From Pisaster brevispinus (Eukaryota > Echinodermata > Asteroidea > Forcipulatida > Asteriidae), in NCBI GenBank assembly GCA_023634235.1, contig JAMKCF010000015.1:11070087-11134086 (forward strand): a stretch of DNA of 64,000 bases, given 5' to 3'. Shown piece after piece: positions 11,640 through 23,681 of this stretch. Position 1 is the stretch's first letter. Each line of letters begins with the position of its first letter. The notes below the pieces were generated by a model. It made no database searches and had not been told where the DNA came from. It was given only the letters and a program-made list of their open reading frames with translations. Both the position numbers and the translations under genes were made by a program.

Positions 11640-12290
11640 AAGAAAATCTCAATAAACTGGGCAAAAAGTAGTGAGTAAAACGCCTGTGAAATATTCTAGA
11701 TTGCACCAGAGAGCATCTAATGGTCTTTTTTTTCCACAGGGCCCTAAAGTGGGCCGTGACCCAAAGCCGTAAAGGCTTTGCATTCGCACATTCTTCGCGA
11801 TCTCGTAAAGTAAAATGCCTTACGCTATACATGCTGTTACATCTGAGCTAGAATGCTGTTTCTACATAAACGGCAAGCATGTGTCCCCCTTATATTAGCC
11901 AAACAATCCTCACTAAAAAATAGCATAACAATAATTGCTAAAAGGCAAATAAAACACATTTAAAAACCGGGTATAAATGAAGTGTTAATTCCCCCTAAAA
12001 AGTCCTAGATTGCACCTGTTGTAAACAAAAATAGCAAAAACAGCAATATTACATCCTGGCCAGACGCTGTTTCTGTTAAAACGTGTGTCGCCCCTTGTGT
12101 AGTTGACCCATTCCCCCCGAAGAATTTAACCAAACAAAATTGTTAAAAGGCAAATTAAGCAGAGTTTAACTGGGTAACAACAATGTGTGAAACGCCTTTG
12201 AAGTGTCCTAGAGAGCACCTAATATTTTCCGGGGTCCTTAAGCGGGCCCGGACCCCACACCGTGAGACTTTGCGCTTTGCTCGCTCGTTT
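11640..12290 (+). repeat. Diverged copies of a GGGCCC..GGACCCC interspersed repeat
   Basis: Two related segments lie here. One is near 11,690-11,790 (attgcaccagagagcatcta, then cagggccctaaagtgggcc). The other is near 12,195-12,290 (cctagagagcacctaat, then ggaccccacaccgtgagac). A third relative lies at 19,741-19,815 (ggggcccttaggcgggctc, ggaccccacaccgtaagtg). They are diverged interspersed repeats of unknown class. Confidence 0.45.
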
Positions 12291-12603
12291 GTCTCGCAGA
12301 AATTCCCCATATATCCCTTTCAGTACCGCTGAGCCAGATGTGCTAAAAAAAGCATTCTACTTCGTGACCAATGAGTCCCTATGGCATCTAACTATTTCCT
12401 CTCTTGTTTACCATGGAGCCTCACTGGCACACGCACGAACAGTAATATTATTTCTCAACATGTAACTTGCGCCCTCAATCGCATGCAGGCCCCGCGTGCG
12501 TGAATCACCCCGGCAACTTAAAAACCTGTCCGCTTCCCCTCCTCCTTGGCGTCCCCTCCTTGGCGTCCCCCCATCCACGCATTCTTCAGTCCTACATTCT
12601 GAC

Positions 12604-14321
12604 ATGGCCGATGAAAATGCTAACATTTTGGACGAAATTTTTGCCGATAGCAGTTCCGACATGTCCTCTGACGATGATTCACCACATGATGTGTCGGAAG
12701 AAGACAGTGATGATGAGCCCATCGCCTCGACATCGACAGCATCCTGTTCATCCAAGACCAAGAAGGGGAATTTCCGGTGTGGATGGCGTGAAGCCAAGTC
12801 TTACACCCGGCAACCGCCTGTGCAATTTACAGCAAACACCGGGGCTACAGAAGACTTCAGTTCGTTCTCCCCCATACAAATCTTCAAACTGTACTTTTGT
12901 GAAGCAGTGTGGCAGATGATGGTAGATGAGACCAATCGTTATGCTTACCAAACTTTGGGTGCGGGTGCAGAAAATCAGCGTGCTTGGAGACCAACTAATG
13001 TACCTGAAATGATGGCATTCGTGGCCCTACTTCTTTGCATCGGAATCAACAAAAGGCCTCGTTACTCCATGCATTGGTACAGGTCTGAAATTCTACGAAG
13101 TCCCCTGTACTCAGCAACCATGGCTCGTAACCGATTTACTGCAATCCTTCGATTTTTCCACCTCGCCAACAACAGAGATGTGGAGGACGACTCTCCCCGT
13201 GACAAACTTTCAAAAGTACGCCCACTGTTAAACATTGTACTACCATCATTCCTCCGTGTGTACCAGCCTGGACGAAGCCTTTCGCCGGACGAGACCATGG
13301 TAAAGTTCAAAGGACGACTCAGCTTCAAACAGTACATGCCACGAAAGGCCGCCAAATGGGGATTGAAATGTTTTTCATTGAACGAATCAGACACAGGGTA
13401 CACATGTGCCTGGGACTTGTTCACAGGATCGCAGCCCAGGTCCCCACAAGGAGAGTCCTCTGTAAGTTATCCTGAGACACACCATCCATCCGATTTCGGG
13501 GCACCAGGCAAGGTAGTCTTGAACCTTTTGCAGGGACTCGAACATAAAGGACATTGCATCTACATGGACAATTAGTTTACTAGCCCGGCTCTGTTCTCCA
13601 AGTTGTCTGAGCTAGGATTCGGAGCTTGTGGAACTGTGCGCTATACCACCCTAGGGATTCCCGATGTTGCAAACCCCAAGAAGTTCCCCATGAAAAGCGG
13701 AGCAGATCCCCAATTTTATCAGAAAGCAGGCCAACTATGCGTTATGTGGCAGGACACAAAACGTGTCACTCTCCTGTCAAATTATGGCGATTGCAGTGTC
13801 ACTAGTAAACAGATTCGCAGCCGGAAAACTTCAACAGGACATCGTGATATCCAAAAACCGTGCATAGTCGACGATTACAATAAATACATGGGAGGCACGG
13901 ATCTGGCAGGACAATTATATTGTGCACGTACTATACTCACAGCCACAGAACACTAAAATGGTGGAAACGAGTATTTATCACAATCCTAGACATCTGTTTG
14001 CTTAATGCTAATGTCGTATACAACAGCATCCATACAAACGAGAGCTTGTCCATGCACTTTGGATTTCCGGGTCAAGGTGATAGAGGGACTTATTTCCACC
14101 TTGGAGTACAACCCAGTTCAGCATGCCAGTCAACTGTCAAGTGGTTCAAACGCCCTTTCAAGCCAGCACTTTCCTGGTCCGAATGTTGGCGGGAAGAAAC
14201 GCGACTGTGTTGTATGCAGTTCGACCTCTAATAGAAAACAAACTCGCATGATATGTAAACAATGTCATGTGTAAAGCCAATGTGTGTTATACCATGCTTT
14301 GAGAATTTCTACACCAAGTGA
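12604..14321 (+). pseudogene. piggyBac-like transposase, inactivated
   Basis: A piggyBac-superfamily DDD transposase, which in active form cuts and pastes DNA at TTAA. The start at 12604 gives the usual acidic N terminus (MADENANILDEIF, then a run of S/D/E). The core then follows: FFHLANN, the first catalytic Asp in SPDETMVKFKGR, the second in CIYMDN, and the third region in DYNKYMGGTDLAGQ, then TLKWWKRVFITILDICLLNA, and a cysteine-rich tail with RDCVVCS, MICKQC and PMCVIPCFENF. It is broken by an in-frame TAG at 13573 (replacing the Tyr of the usual DNYFTSP), by a frameshift near 13,920, and by further frame changes near 14,030 and 14,270. The Asp normally found three residues after the GGxD Asp is Gly here. 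I could not identify TIRs or a TTAA target duplication. Confidence 0.92.
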
Positions 14322-14423
14322 TAAATTAGGTAAACAATGTATCAAGCCAATTATGTAAACAATGTGTAAAGCCAATGTGTGTTATACCATGCTTTGAGAA
14401 TTTCCACACCAAGCGATTAATTT
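14253..14423 (+). repeat. Local duplication of the piggyBac C-terminal codons
   Basis: A ~72-bp segment (14253-14327) containing ccaatgtgtgttataccatg is repeated at 14352-14423 with a few differences. A partial third copy (gtaaacaatgtatcaagcca) lies between them. The duplicated part encodes the Cys-rich end of the transposase, so the duplication followed or accompanied its decay. Confidence 0.85.
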
Positions 14424-14484
14424 GTTTCAATACTTTCGGAACACCCCCCCGCTACAATGTTGAATCCCACATGCGCATGCCAGT

Positions 14485-14600
14485 CAACATTGAGGCGGGG
14501 GGGGGGGGGGGGGGGATGGTGCTTCGAAAGTACTTTGAAAGTACAAGTATAGCACTTTGGGAATTCCTTATTGACATATTGGTTCATGAAAGGTGTAAAT
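14485..14600 (+). repeat. Direct repeat with G-run, left copy
   Basis: It begins caacattgaggcggggggg and continues through a G-run of about 19, ggatggtgcttcgaaag, aattccttattgacatatt and ggttcatgaaagg. The same order occurs at 18,528-18,660. The two copies have the same orientation and bracket the uncharacterised zinc-module gene. Confidence 0.8.
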
Positions 14601-15502
14601 TTGTACAGCTCATTTCCTCCGACATTAAATGTTGTAACGAATAATAGTTTGGATTTCAGCAGTAATTTGGTTCCAGTTCATATTGTGCGTAATCAAACCT
14701 TTCTTGTTTATTTTAGGCAATATTTTTATATTGAATGATGAATCCTATAGACCATGGGGCGTGCAGTGAAAAGGTGCTTAGAAATCAAGTTTCGTGGCGC
14801 ACCTCATGCATGAGCGTGGAAACAGTTTTAATTAATAGATAATTACATGTGGATTGCTAACATATAAATCCACAATCATGAAACTTGCCAGTTAGGCAGT
14901 TATTTGCATTTTAATTAAGCATCATGAAAATAGCGCCCTCTGTTGGCCATTTTTGAAAACTGTGTACATTTCAATGGGGTAATTTTTGTAAGAAATGTTT
15001 ATTATGAATAAGCTATCTTTTTATGTTTTCCCCCCTTCTCTGAGCTGAAGAATTGGCCCATTGGGGGGTGGATCTACCACTGTCTACTCCAAAGGCCAAT
15101 TATTTTATCTTTAAAAAGATTATACCTATCAACTGTTTGTTTCTTGCTCAAATTTAACTGTTAGTGTTAACACATTTAGAGACCGTCTACAGCTGATGTC
15201 AACATTTTTCAGGTCATAGAGTACTACTTTTGAGACCCCCCCCCAATGTTGCACATTATTTAAGTGTCTTAATATACTCTTTATTATGACAGTGAAAATT
15301 TTGGGACGGCCCCTTAATCTTTATTAATATCCTTATGATTAATAAGTTACTTAAATAAAGGAATCGCAAAACAAAATTATTACTGTATGACATTATTTTG
15401 TTTTATTCTGTCATGGTCATGGTGACCCCTTTTCGGGCTTTTCCATCCTATTTTGATATATACATTCGTAATAACAAATACTCCCTGTCCTACATGATAA
15501 AG
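14601..15502. other. No supported gene
   Basis: AT-rich sequence without a convincing open frame. It lies between the left direct repeat and the broken end of the minus-strand gene. No named element is seen. Confidence 0.5.
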
Positions 15503-18134
15503 TCACTGTTCAGTCTGCAAGGATAAATCATCTGAAGTTGATGGCCATGGTAGTGAAGTGACTGACAGGTGAATTCTATATATTATATTACGTAGTACAG
15601 CTGATGCAGTGAAGAGTGTGTGAAAATTTGCAGTTTCATGTGGAAATCTCTCTGCTTCTACAGCTGCTTCACTGCTGTCTGTATCTACTATCAGTATCAG
15701 TACATGATGTATCTGAGCCAACTACTGTCTCCACCAGTTCTTATGCAGCAAGAGATTGGCTGTACACCAAGTCGCTTGTATTTTTAGCATATGACCTTTG
15801 AATTATGAGTGTGGGGAATGTTTTTTTCAGGCGTTTCTTCAGATTGTGGGTCCGGTAATTAGTGCAGACGACTTCCTCAACTTCTTGTACACACTTGATA
15901 AACTTGCGACGCAGTGACGTTAGGAACAGAACTTCATTTTTTTCTATTATTCTTTTCTGGATGACTTCTTCGCAGAACTTTGTGTAAGCATCCTTGAACC
16001 TGGGTGCTTCATCCGATGGACCAGACCGTGTCAAGAATCGGGTATACTCATTATAGCAAAGACGATGATAGCATACTTCTAAAGCTATGAGATCTTTATT
16101 CTCGATTTGCATTAGTAGCCTCTCATCCTCCTTTTGTCGTGCTGCTTCTAACAGTTGGCCTGCAGTCACGGTTTGGCACTGTGAGTATTTGTCACGCACA
16201 GTTTTCCTCGATATTTTCTCTCTACTCCATCTGTCTTTCTTATTGCAGATAATGCACACCTGTGCAAGAACATGAGGTTTTTCTGGGTTGCCAGGGAGGA
16301 AGTTTGATGATGAACTCAGTTTTCTTCGCTGGGGTTCAGTGCTGCCTTTTCCCTGCTCAACTTCATCTTGGTCTGAATATGTATGAAGAGAAAAAAACAA
16401 TGAGAATAGGAAAAAACAAAATATATTATAGAAACAGAGGAATGAAGTGACTTAGGGATGGGCATCGTGATCAGAAATAGAGGTGAAAAAACAAAACTAC
16501 ACATGCAAGAAGATTTGAAAAGCAATAAGAAACTTAATATTACTGCACATTTAAATCTTGATTGAATTATTCAATGTCTGCCTACCTTGATGTTTCCGTT
16601 TCTTCTCGTTCCTTTTCTCAGCCCTTGAAATCTGGTTAATGTCACAAAAACGCTTGTAGCACTCAGAGTGGTACCCATAAATCTGTAAATCAAATAAAAA
16701 AAGTAATAGCAATTATAAAAACTATATAATTTCTTTTGGCTAATCATCCATACATACATATGGTTTTGCGTATGCAGTCCAAAAGTTTATAAAAACCAGC
16801 ATCCATCGAGTGTATATGTTGGGCATGTTCAGTCGATCTACACTATTGGTCGATCATGTTTATCTTTCAACCAATCCCACTACCACCAGTCTTCAGTCCA
16901 ATACCTTTTCAGCTGAACGTTTCAGCTGGATACATTCTAAAACAGCTAAAAACTGTCACGGTACTGTCACAAAAATGTTGAAACCAACCAGGTTTACCAA
17001 ACATGCCAACCACATCTCTGGCTGCATCATTCGTGAACGGACACCAACCTTCAGAAATCTAATAAACAATTCATCCCTGAATTGTTAATCAGATTCAAAT
17101 GTTTTTATTGGTTTCCAACAACTGGGGTATTTCAGATGAAATAATTTCACAGGATGCCTACCATTGCCATCCTCATATTCATAACAAGTAAGGTTTCAGA
17201 TACAAACATACATTTTTTCCCGAGGTCATCCCCATCTTCAAGTAAAACAAATCAAAGAATAAAACAATAAAATTAAATTAAAAAGCTCAACTGAATAAAA
17301 ATCATTTCCATGTTTATTTTTGTCAGATGAAAGGCCAGAATAAATAAAGACAACATTTTTCACAAGTTTGAATGGAAGAATATATTAAAAAGATTTGTTT
17401 AAATGGTTAGTTAAATACTAACACTAGAGTAGAGTAGTAGCAGTAGAGTACTGCAACATTGCAAGTGTAGTAAAAAATGACAAACACCCTGCCTTTATAA
17501 TTATATTTATAGTTTATGTTGTTGGTCTAACTTAAAATAAGGACAAACGTTGTGAATAATCACCACGATATAATCTTTAAAGGATTAATAAATAAATTCC
17601 TGGAAAAGTCACTTCTGAAAAACATCACGAGGATCTGTAGTAACTAATAGTAAGGCCTCTAGTCTAACTCTAAGCATCTCTAAGGTAAGGGTATGCAAGT
17701 CAGTACCATTTATTATTTTCTCTGGACAAAAAGTAAACGTGGAGCGCTTGGAAACAAATCGCCATAGAAAAAACAAAGCCAATAAAATAAATCAAGACTA
17801 AAAACATCACTGGGTTCCGATATTTTTTTAAATTAAGAAGAAAAAAGGTATCGTTGGACGTTACCTGAGAGAGATCTTGTGACAGTTGTTCATCATCGAC
17901 GATGTGTTCTTTGTCAGTGTCGACATGGCGATCGCTGAGCTCGAGCTCGAAGAGCCCAAGACATGCCTCTGCTTTGGTGACAATTTCACGCTCGACAGTA
18001 CCATCTATTTCTTTCCATCTTCTTGCACATGAAAGGAACTTTCTCCAACTTTTTTCCGAAAATTGTAAAACTTTCGTTCCAACGCTAGACAAATGCAAAA
18101 TACATTTTCTTTGCGACATCTTTTCTGCAGACAA
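15503..18134 (-). pseudogene. Uncharacterised two-zinc-module protein, N-terminal half
   Basis: Three exons join in phase: 18134-17865 (90 codons), 16682-16586 and 16372-15741, with consensus GT/AG sites. The product is 332 aa. Its start is MSAEKMSQRKCILHL. Two cysteine/histidine modules can be seen: RKCILHL with GYHSECYKRF across exons 1-2, and VCIICNKK with LEVCYHRLCYNEYTR in exon 3. Between them lies TVTAGQLLEAARQKEDERLL. From memory this layout matches a large family of uncharacterised proteins in marine invertebrates; I know no function. The frame stops at TAA (15743-15741) after DLVYSQSLAA, yet similar sequence continues (ELVETVVGSDTS). After a frame change it resumes as SSEAAVEAERF and LFTASAVLRN down to 15503. 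That indicates a nonsense mutation plus a frameshift, although a real truncated product is possible. Confidence 0.6.
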
Positions 18135-18527
18135 GGAAGGGCAGCCATAATGCAGTAATGTAATTGTTGTGCGTCTCTATCGTTAGGTGTGCAGAGGTCA
18201 TGACCTCGTGAACATAACAGCTCTACAGCTATTGGTTTACTCACCGCAACTGCTGCCGCGCGGTCTCGTAAAGCCAACGTTGATTGGTCATTGATGAGGT
18301 CATGCTTTCCCCCAGCCTCGCACTATGCTTTGAAAATATGGCAGTTAAATGTGCCCATTACAAGAAAACTGGCCAAAAGATCGATTGTGGATTTATGGTA
18401 CGTTGTTAACCATATTTTTCTTTTCAATTCAAGATAATAAAAATGCTCATGCTTGATATGCGTCACGAAACTGCACGATAATCGGCCACACATTTTGGTC
18501 TACTATGAGCGCCAACCAAAGTTTCCA

Positions 18528-18660
18528 ACATTGAGGCGGGGGGGGGGGGGGGAGAGGATGGTGTATAGAAAGAAAAACAATTGCACTTTTTGAATTCCTT
18601 ATTTACATATTGGTTCATGGAAGTGTCAATCGAGGCGGGGGATGGTGCTTCGAAAGGAAA
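18528..18660 (+). repeat. Direct repeat with G-run, right copy
   Basis: It starts ccaacattgaggcgggggg, followed by ggatggtgta, aattccttatttacatatt and ggttcatggaag. A second short caatcgaggcgggggatggt follows. It matches 14485-14600 in the same orientation. Confidence 0.8.
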
Positions 18661-20610
18661 TTATTTAAACCTGTTTATTTTAGGTTTCAGAAACAAATTT
18701 TCCGAGGGAAATAATTTTCATGCAGATTGGTATGAACAGCAAGTTTAGAAATGTTCAGTTTTCACATTGAAACTACTCAATTTGGTATTTATTGGTCATA
18801 ATACCAAACTTCGAATATATGTTTCAGGCAATTAATTAGTCAAAGGCAATATACCAAAGGCTACATACGCCCGCTGACAACGATGTATTACTGACAGTGT
18901 ATCAAGTGCCTAGCGTAGACTACATACAGATCAAAGTTTTATAATGAGTTTCAAGAGTTCTTTGAACTTGTACATTATGATATCAAAACTTAATATAGAT
19001 GGAGGGCATTTTGAGGGGTGAAAATTCAAGCCTCCGTGTGCCTAAAACAGAGAAATAGACACACCTTTTAAACACTTCCGATCCATATCAGTCTTCTAAT
19101 TTTACTGAAAGAAACATTTTCCACAAATCTCGCGTTTGGATCTGGTCACTGCATTCTCTGGTTCATGCATATTCATTCAAAACTTAGTGGGTAAAATCTG
19201 GCGTTTCTCAAATTCAAGCTTAGTATAGTCCTTACACTTGAATGCCGGAACGACATGAAATATATATTTTATCACGGACACATTGGCACGTCAGGTTTCA
19301 AATGCTTATGTTTCTGTTGCAAATCTAAACAATCACAAGTGACATATCATGAAAGATTCATTTTGGCAGACAGAAAAAACATGTGAATGGCATAGGATGA
19401 AAAAGAAATCCGTCCTGCCGCTGGGGGAGAAACTACACCACACACACTTGTGGCTAATTTGTAAACAGGCAGAAGTAAAAAATAATAATAATAATTAAAG
19501 TTACCCCGGAGGGGGGGGGGGGGGCACGTGCCCCCTGGATCTGCACCTGGAGAGTCCTTCCTGATCTTATATACCAACATCCATCAACTTCCGGGAACTG
19601 AACCAAGTCCAAGTTTTATAACAAAGTTATGTCAATATTTACAGCAAGGAGAGCTTTTCTAGGCCGTTAAGACACGCTAAACCAAAAAGCGTCAGGGGTC
19701 CGCCCTCTCAACCCCCGCCAATGGCTTCGTCCCTAGACCACACTAGGGGCCCTTAGGCGGGCTCCTGGACCCCACACCGTAAGTGCTAAGACTCAACGCT
19801 TTCTCGCCCCAGCCCCCCCCCCCCCACCCAACCCCGTACAAATATCCTGGCGCCGCCTTGCTTTCAATACAGACATTTGATTTCGTAACATCAAGATTAT
19901 GTTAACAAATGGAACACTATTTATTAGTCACAATTACATTTTATGTACAACTATACATCATTTACAAATACATGTACAATTTACAACATACAGTGTCCTA
20001 CTACTCCTCCATTGATATGGGTATAGTCTTGAATATAAATTCTCATTGTTTCCTTGTTAACTTGGTTGTGTATACATATTCTGTGGGATAATTTCTTTAC
20101 AAATGTGTAATTTTTAAACAAAATACAGGATTGGGATATGAAACAAATTATTTGTTCAATCTAAAATGTAATCTGATTATCAACTTCAAATAAAACCATT
20201 GCCCGTCTGAAATACTGTAAAAGTGGAAAAAAAAAACACAACTGAAGCCTGGCCCCAATGTCACTTTTCAAAACAAGCACAAACATGTACAAGTACATTT
20301 AACTGTACACACGAGCACACAATCCCTGAGAGAGCATAAACCGAGTTGAATTGTTTGCAATGCTGCGGATGACATTGCACAGACAATAGCTGTATGGTGT
20401 GTTTATTAAGATGAGAATGAACTTAATTTGTTCATAAACCAATGACATACAATGTACAACCATTAATGCAATGCTATTGTTGGGGTCACTGTATAGTGGT
20501 ACTCCACAACTTTGCCTTTTTAAATAAATGATTTTAAATTTTCATTTCGCATGTTTCCGCTCTTTTATTGATTTTTTATGTTTACTTTTAACACAATACC
20601 ATTAAAAAGC
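18661..20610. other. Intergenic, repeat fragments only
   Basis: No supported gene. A fragment near 19,500-19,550 has a G-run followed by cacgtgccccctggatctg and resembles the ends of other G-run elements in the window. A GGGCCC-type repeat fragment lies at 19,741-19,815. The rest is AT-rich with no signal that I can name. Confidence 0.5.
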
Positions 20611-21036
20611 AGTCTTAGTTTGTTGTAACCACTCTCAGCATCTGAGTTTGTTGTAACCACTCTCAGCAGTCTGAGTTTGTTGTAACCACTCTCAGCATCT
20701 GAGTTTGTTGTAACCACTCTCAGCATCTGAGTTTGTTGTAACCACTCTCAGCATCTGAGTTTGTTGTAACCACTCTCAGCATCTGAGTTTGTTGTAACCA
20801 CTCTCAGCATCTGAGTTTGTTGTAACCACTCTCAGCATCTGAGTTTGTTGTAACCACTCTCAGCAGTCTGAGTTTGTTGTAACCACTCTCAGCATCTGAG
20901 TTTGTTGTAACCACTCTCAGCATCTGAGTTTGTTGTAACCACTCTCAGCATCTGAGTTTGTTGTAACCACTCTCAGCATCTGAGTTTGTTGTAACCACTC
21001 TCAGCATCTGAGTTTGTTGTAACCACTCTCAGCATC
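20611..21036. repeat. 28-29-bp minisatellite
   Basis: Fifteen head-to-tail copies of tctgagtttgttgtaaccac followed by tctcagca. Copies 1, 3 and 9 carry one extra base (agtct). The array is nearly perfect. Array ends are abrupt on both sides. Confidence 0.97.
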
Positions 21037-23149
21037 GAGGTGACACAATTAGTCTAACTCTTAAGCTTTCATAATAGCATCTCGAATTTTTACAGAAAGT
21101 AAAATTGACTTAAGTAATAACTATACCTTTTCTCCACTAATCCCCTTGGTTGTTTAAATTAACACCAAACGCTATTTGCTAACATCCAATCCATAAACCT
21201 TCTTTATTATTTCAAGCAGTTCCAGTTTTATTGCCATCGTATATCCATGAAACCTCTTTGGATTTTTCAAGCAGCTTAATCAGGTTGGCTAAAGGTTTCT
21301 CGACATATTTTTCACCTCAGACCGGAACCTTTGAAATTATTTTAACATCTTGGTTCAAATAGCAAAATGCAAGTAGAGTTGCAAATATCAATGGGATTAG
21401 AGACAATTTGTAATTCTATCACTTCAAATGTCAATTTTTTTTAACAGAAGTAACATGGTTTATGAACCGAATGGTCAAGATTAGTCATTCATGAGAATGG
21501 TTTGAGTTTTATAAATCGTTATTGTGTCATGTTCCCAGCACACGTTTTGAATAGCAGAAACAAAATGCACTGCGCTCAGTCTGGCTAAATGAAAAGTATG
21601 TGCTCCGTTTTCCTTAGTAAGCATCTCATTTGTGCTTGTAATAATTTCCATGCATCTCAATCGGTAATGCAAACTTAGCCTCTTTTATGCATCCAAGCTG
21701 TACACAGATTTGACAGTCAAGTGATATCAGGAATTACTATTTTCCACGATCTTACTAATTGCTAATACTTGTCCTAAATACTGACTAAAGATAAATTGCA
21801 ATTTATGTGTAAGAAGGGACTGAAATGCTGCACGAAACGAAGTCAAAGACAGCAAGGTTTACTCTAGGAACTTTCCATGCCCACAATGTAGTATCGGGAG
21901 TTGGATGCCAAATATTCTTCGTTAATTTGTCATTTAGTTTGTGAAATAATCCTGCTCTCTCAATGTTGACAAAAAATCGGCAAAGTTTAACGTGTAAAAC
22001 TGCATAATTGTGGGCAATAACCTAGAGAAGCCTATATTAAAAAAGGTGTTTATGCTTTCAATACCAATTGTAAAAACCTGAAGTACTTAATACTTGAGAC
22101 ATTTCCCCAAGAGTTTCAAAATGTCTACCCGATATAGCGTTAAATGTGAGCAGAGGTAGGCCTACTCGTCATCCAACACATGGTTGAACAGCTGTCCCCC
22201 TCCCCTTCCCCTTACTAGTTTCAGGAAGTGTTCTGTGCACCGACATAACTATTACACACTCTTAATGGTCCTAGAGAACAAACATTTCAGGAACAGTATA
22301 TATGCATATTACACCTTCAAAAGGTACTTCAAACACAACAAATTTATGAACATAGTTAACCATAGTGTACGATTTTACTAATACATTATACTTGAGCAAC
22401 TAATTCATTTCAGGGATTGAAAAAACGTAAATGTTTAAAAGTCATAACCGTTTGTTGTAATCTTCAGGAGTGTGTCTGTAGAGAAGTGTGTGATAAGTAT
22501 CAGAATCTAAACCTCGCAACGGTTGGCAGGGCAGGGCGCTGGTACTTTGACCTGAGACTTTTTTGCAAACCTTGGCCTAGGCTCAGGCTCCGGGCTCTGT
22601 TTGATCCGTCTCCCCCATTTGGCGAAATGTGTACACATTTCTTCTGATAGCGCCCTCTTTTGAATCAACACAGAAATCTCCCAAAGCTTTTGTTATGTTA
22701 CGTTTAAATGGTAAAAAGGCAATGACCAAAAAATAAAAACATACCAAACGGTTGAGGCAGATAAGTGATGTTTGGTACTTTATCTTCTGAAGACAGTTGA
22801 AAATTCCAACTATAGACACAAAATAATGAAAAACCATGTTCCACAAAAATCATTCACCAAAAACACTCATTTTCTGACAAGACCTTCATTATTTCACTTT
22901 CATCGTGACCCCCTTATCAAATCAATGCATCAATCAAAGGAAGTACTCAATGTCGCAAAGGCTTACATTTTGGTAAACTAAACCGATAACCATTACATAT
23001 TTTCTGAAAGTCCAGGCAACAAAAAGGCAAATCATGTTTTAGATTGGGTGAGACGGTTATCTCGCAAAAGCTCTGGTAGATGTTGACCCTTATGGGAGGA
23101 TACACCTCCAAAAATGAATGACCATAAAATCTGACTTGGTAAGAAGCAC
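21037..23149. other. Intergenic, no supported gene
   Basis: AT-rich sequence. Near 22,600-22,660 the stretch ccccatttggcgaaatgtgt, then acatttcttctgatagcgcc, resembles part of the repeat near 54,190-54,230 in reverse orientation. No coding sequence is recognised. Confidence 0.5.
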
Positions 23150-23466
23150 TGCAGCTGTTGATAATGTATAACATTTTGAGAAAAGACTCCCTTCGAAGGA
23201 TTGGGTTTTAAAGAAAGGGATTTAAAAAAAATTCAATCTGAGAAATATGTCATGCAGAAACGTTTCTCAGATTGTGTATTCCAATTATGAATTGTTCTTC
23301 CTGCGTGGACATCACTGATCCAGATTTTTGGCGATATCTCAAAAACAATACTACCTTATAAAATGACATTTTGACACGTTAGTTTTTTTGTATACAACTA
23401 CATTCATATAGGATTAAAACAGTTGAACGGTTTAAAACAACCAAAGGTTTATTTGCCTTAAAAACC
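23150..23466 (+). mobile_element. Palindrome-bearing repeat element, copy 3
   Basis: Same landmarks and orientation as copy 2: gcagctgttgataatgtata, aatctgagaaat facing acgtttctcagatt, gcgatatctcaaaaaca, gttagtttttttgtatac and aacaaccaaaggttta. It is diverged, with no coding capacity. Confidence 0.7.
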
Positions 23467-23568
23467 AAGAATTTTGATTGCTCATAAACTGAATGCAAAA
23501 TCCAACATAAAGAAAGCAAAAACGACATTTTCTAGGGTTATTAGTCACAGCCGTATTCCTCAATTGAA

Positions 23569-23681
23569 CGTGCAAGTCTCGCGCATGTTTGAACAATTTT
23601 GGGACCACTTTGGTCCCACGCACATTGCTTTAACACGTGAAGAAAACGGGTCCCATGTTCGAATACGCGCGAGACTTGCAC
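23569..23681. repeat. Foldback element with ~25-bp arms
   Basis: The left arm gtgcaagtctcgcgcatgtt faces the right arm gcgcgagacttgcac, each extended by gaac/gttc. An internal gggaccactttggtccc forms a second hairpin. It may be a very small MITE or a solo foldback. Confidence 0.7.

Noticed and set aside
12496..12603. Earlier ATG for the piggyBac frame
   Set aside because: The 36 extra residues are Pro/Ser-rich and do not resemble the acidic N terminus; MADENAN at 12604 fits the family better.
13062..13424. 120-codon minus-strand open frame
   Set aside because: Antisense of the piggyBac transposase core.
20611..21036. CRISPR-like array
   Set aside because: Repeats are directly contiguous with no unique spacers, and the sequence is eukaryotic.
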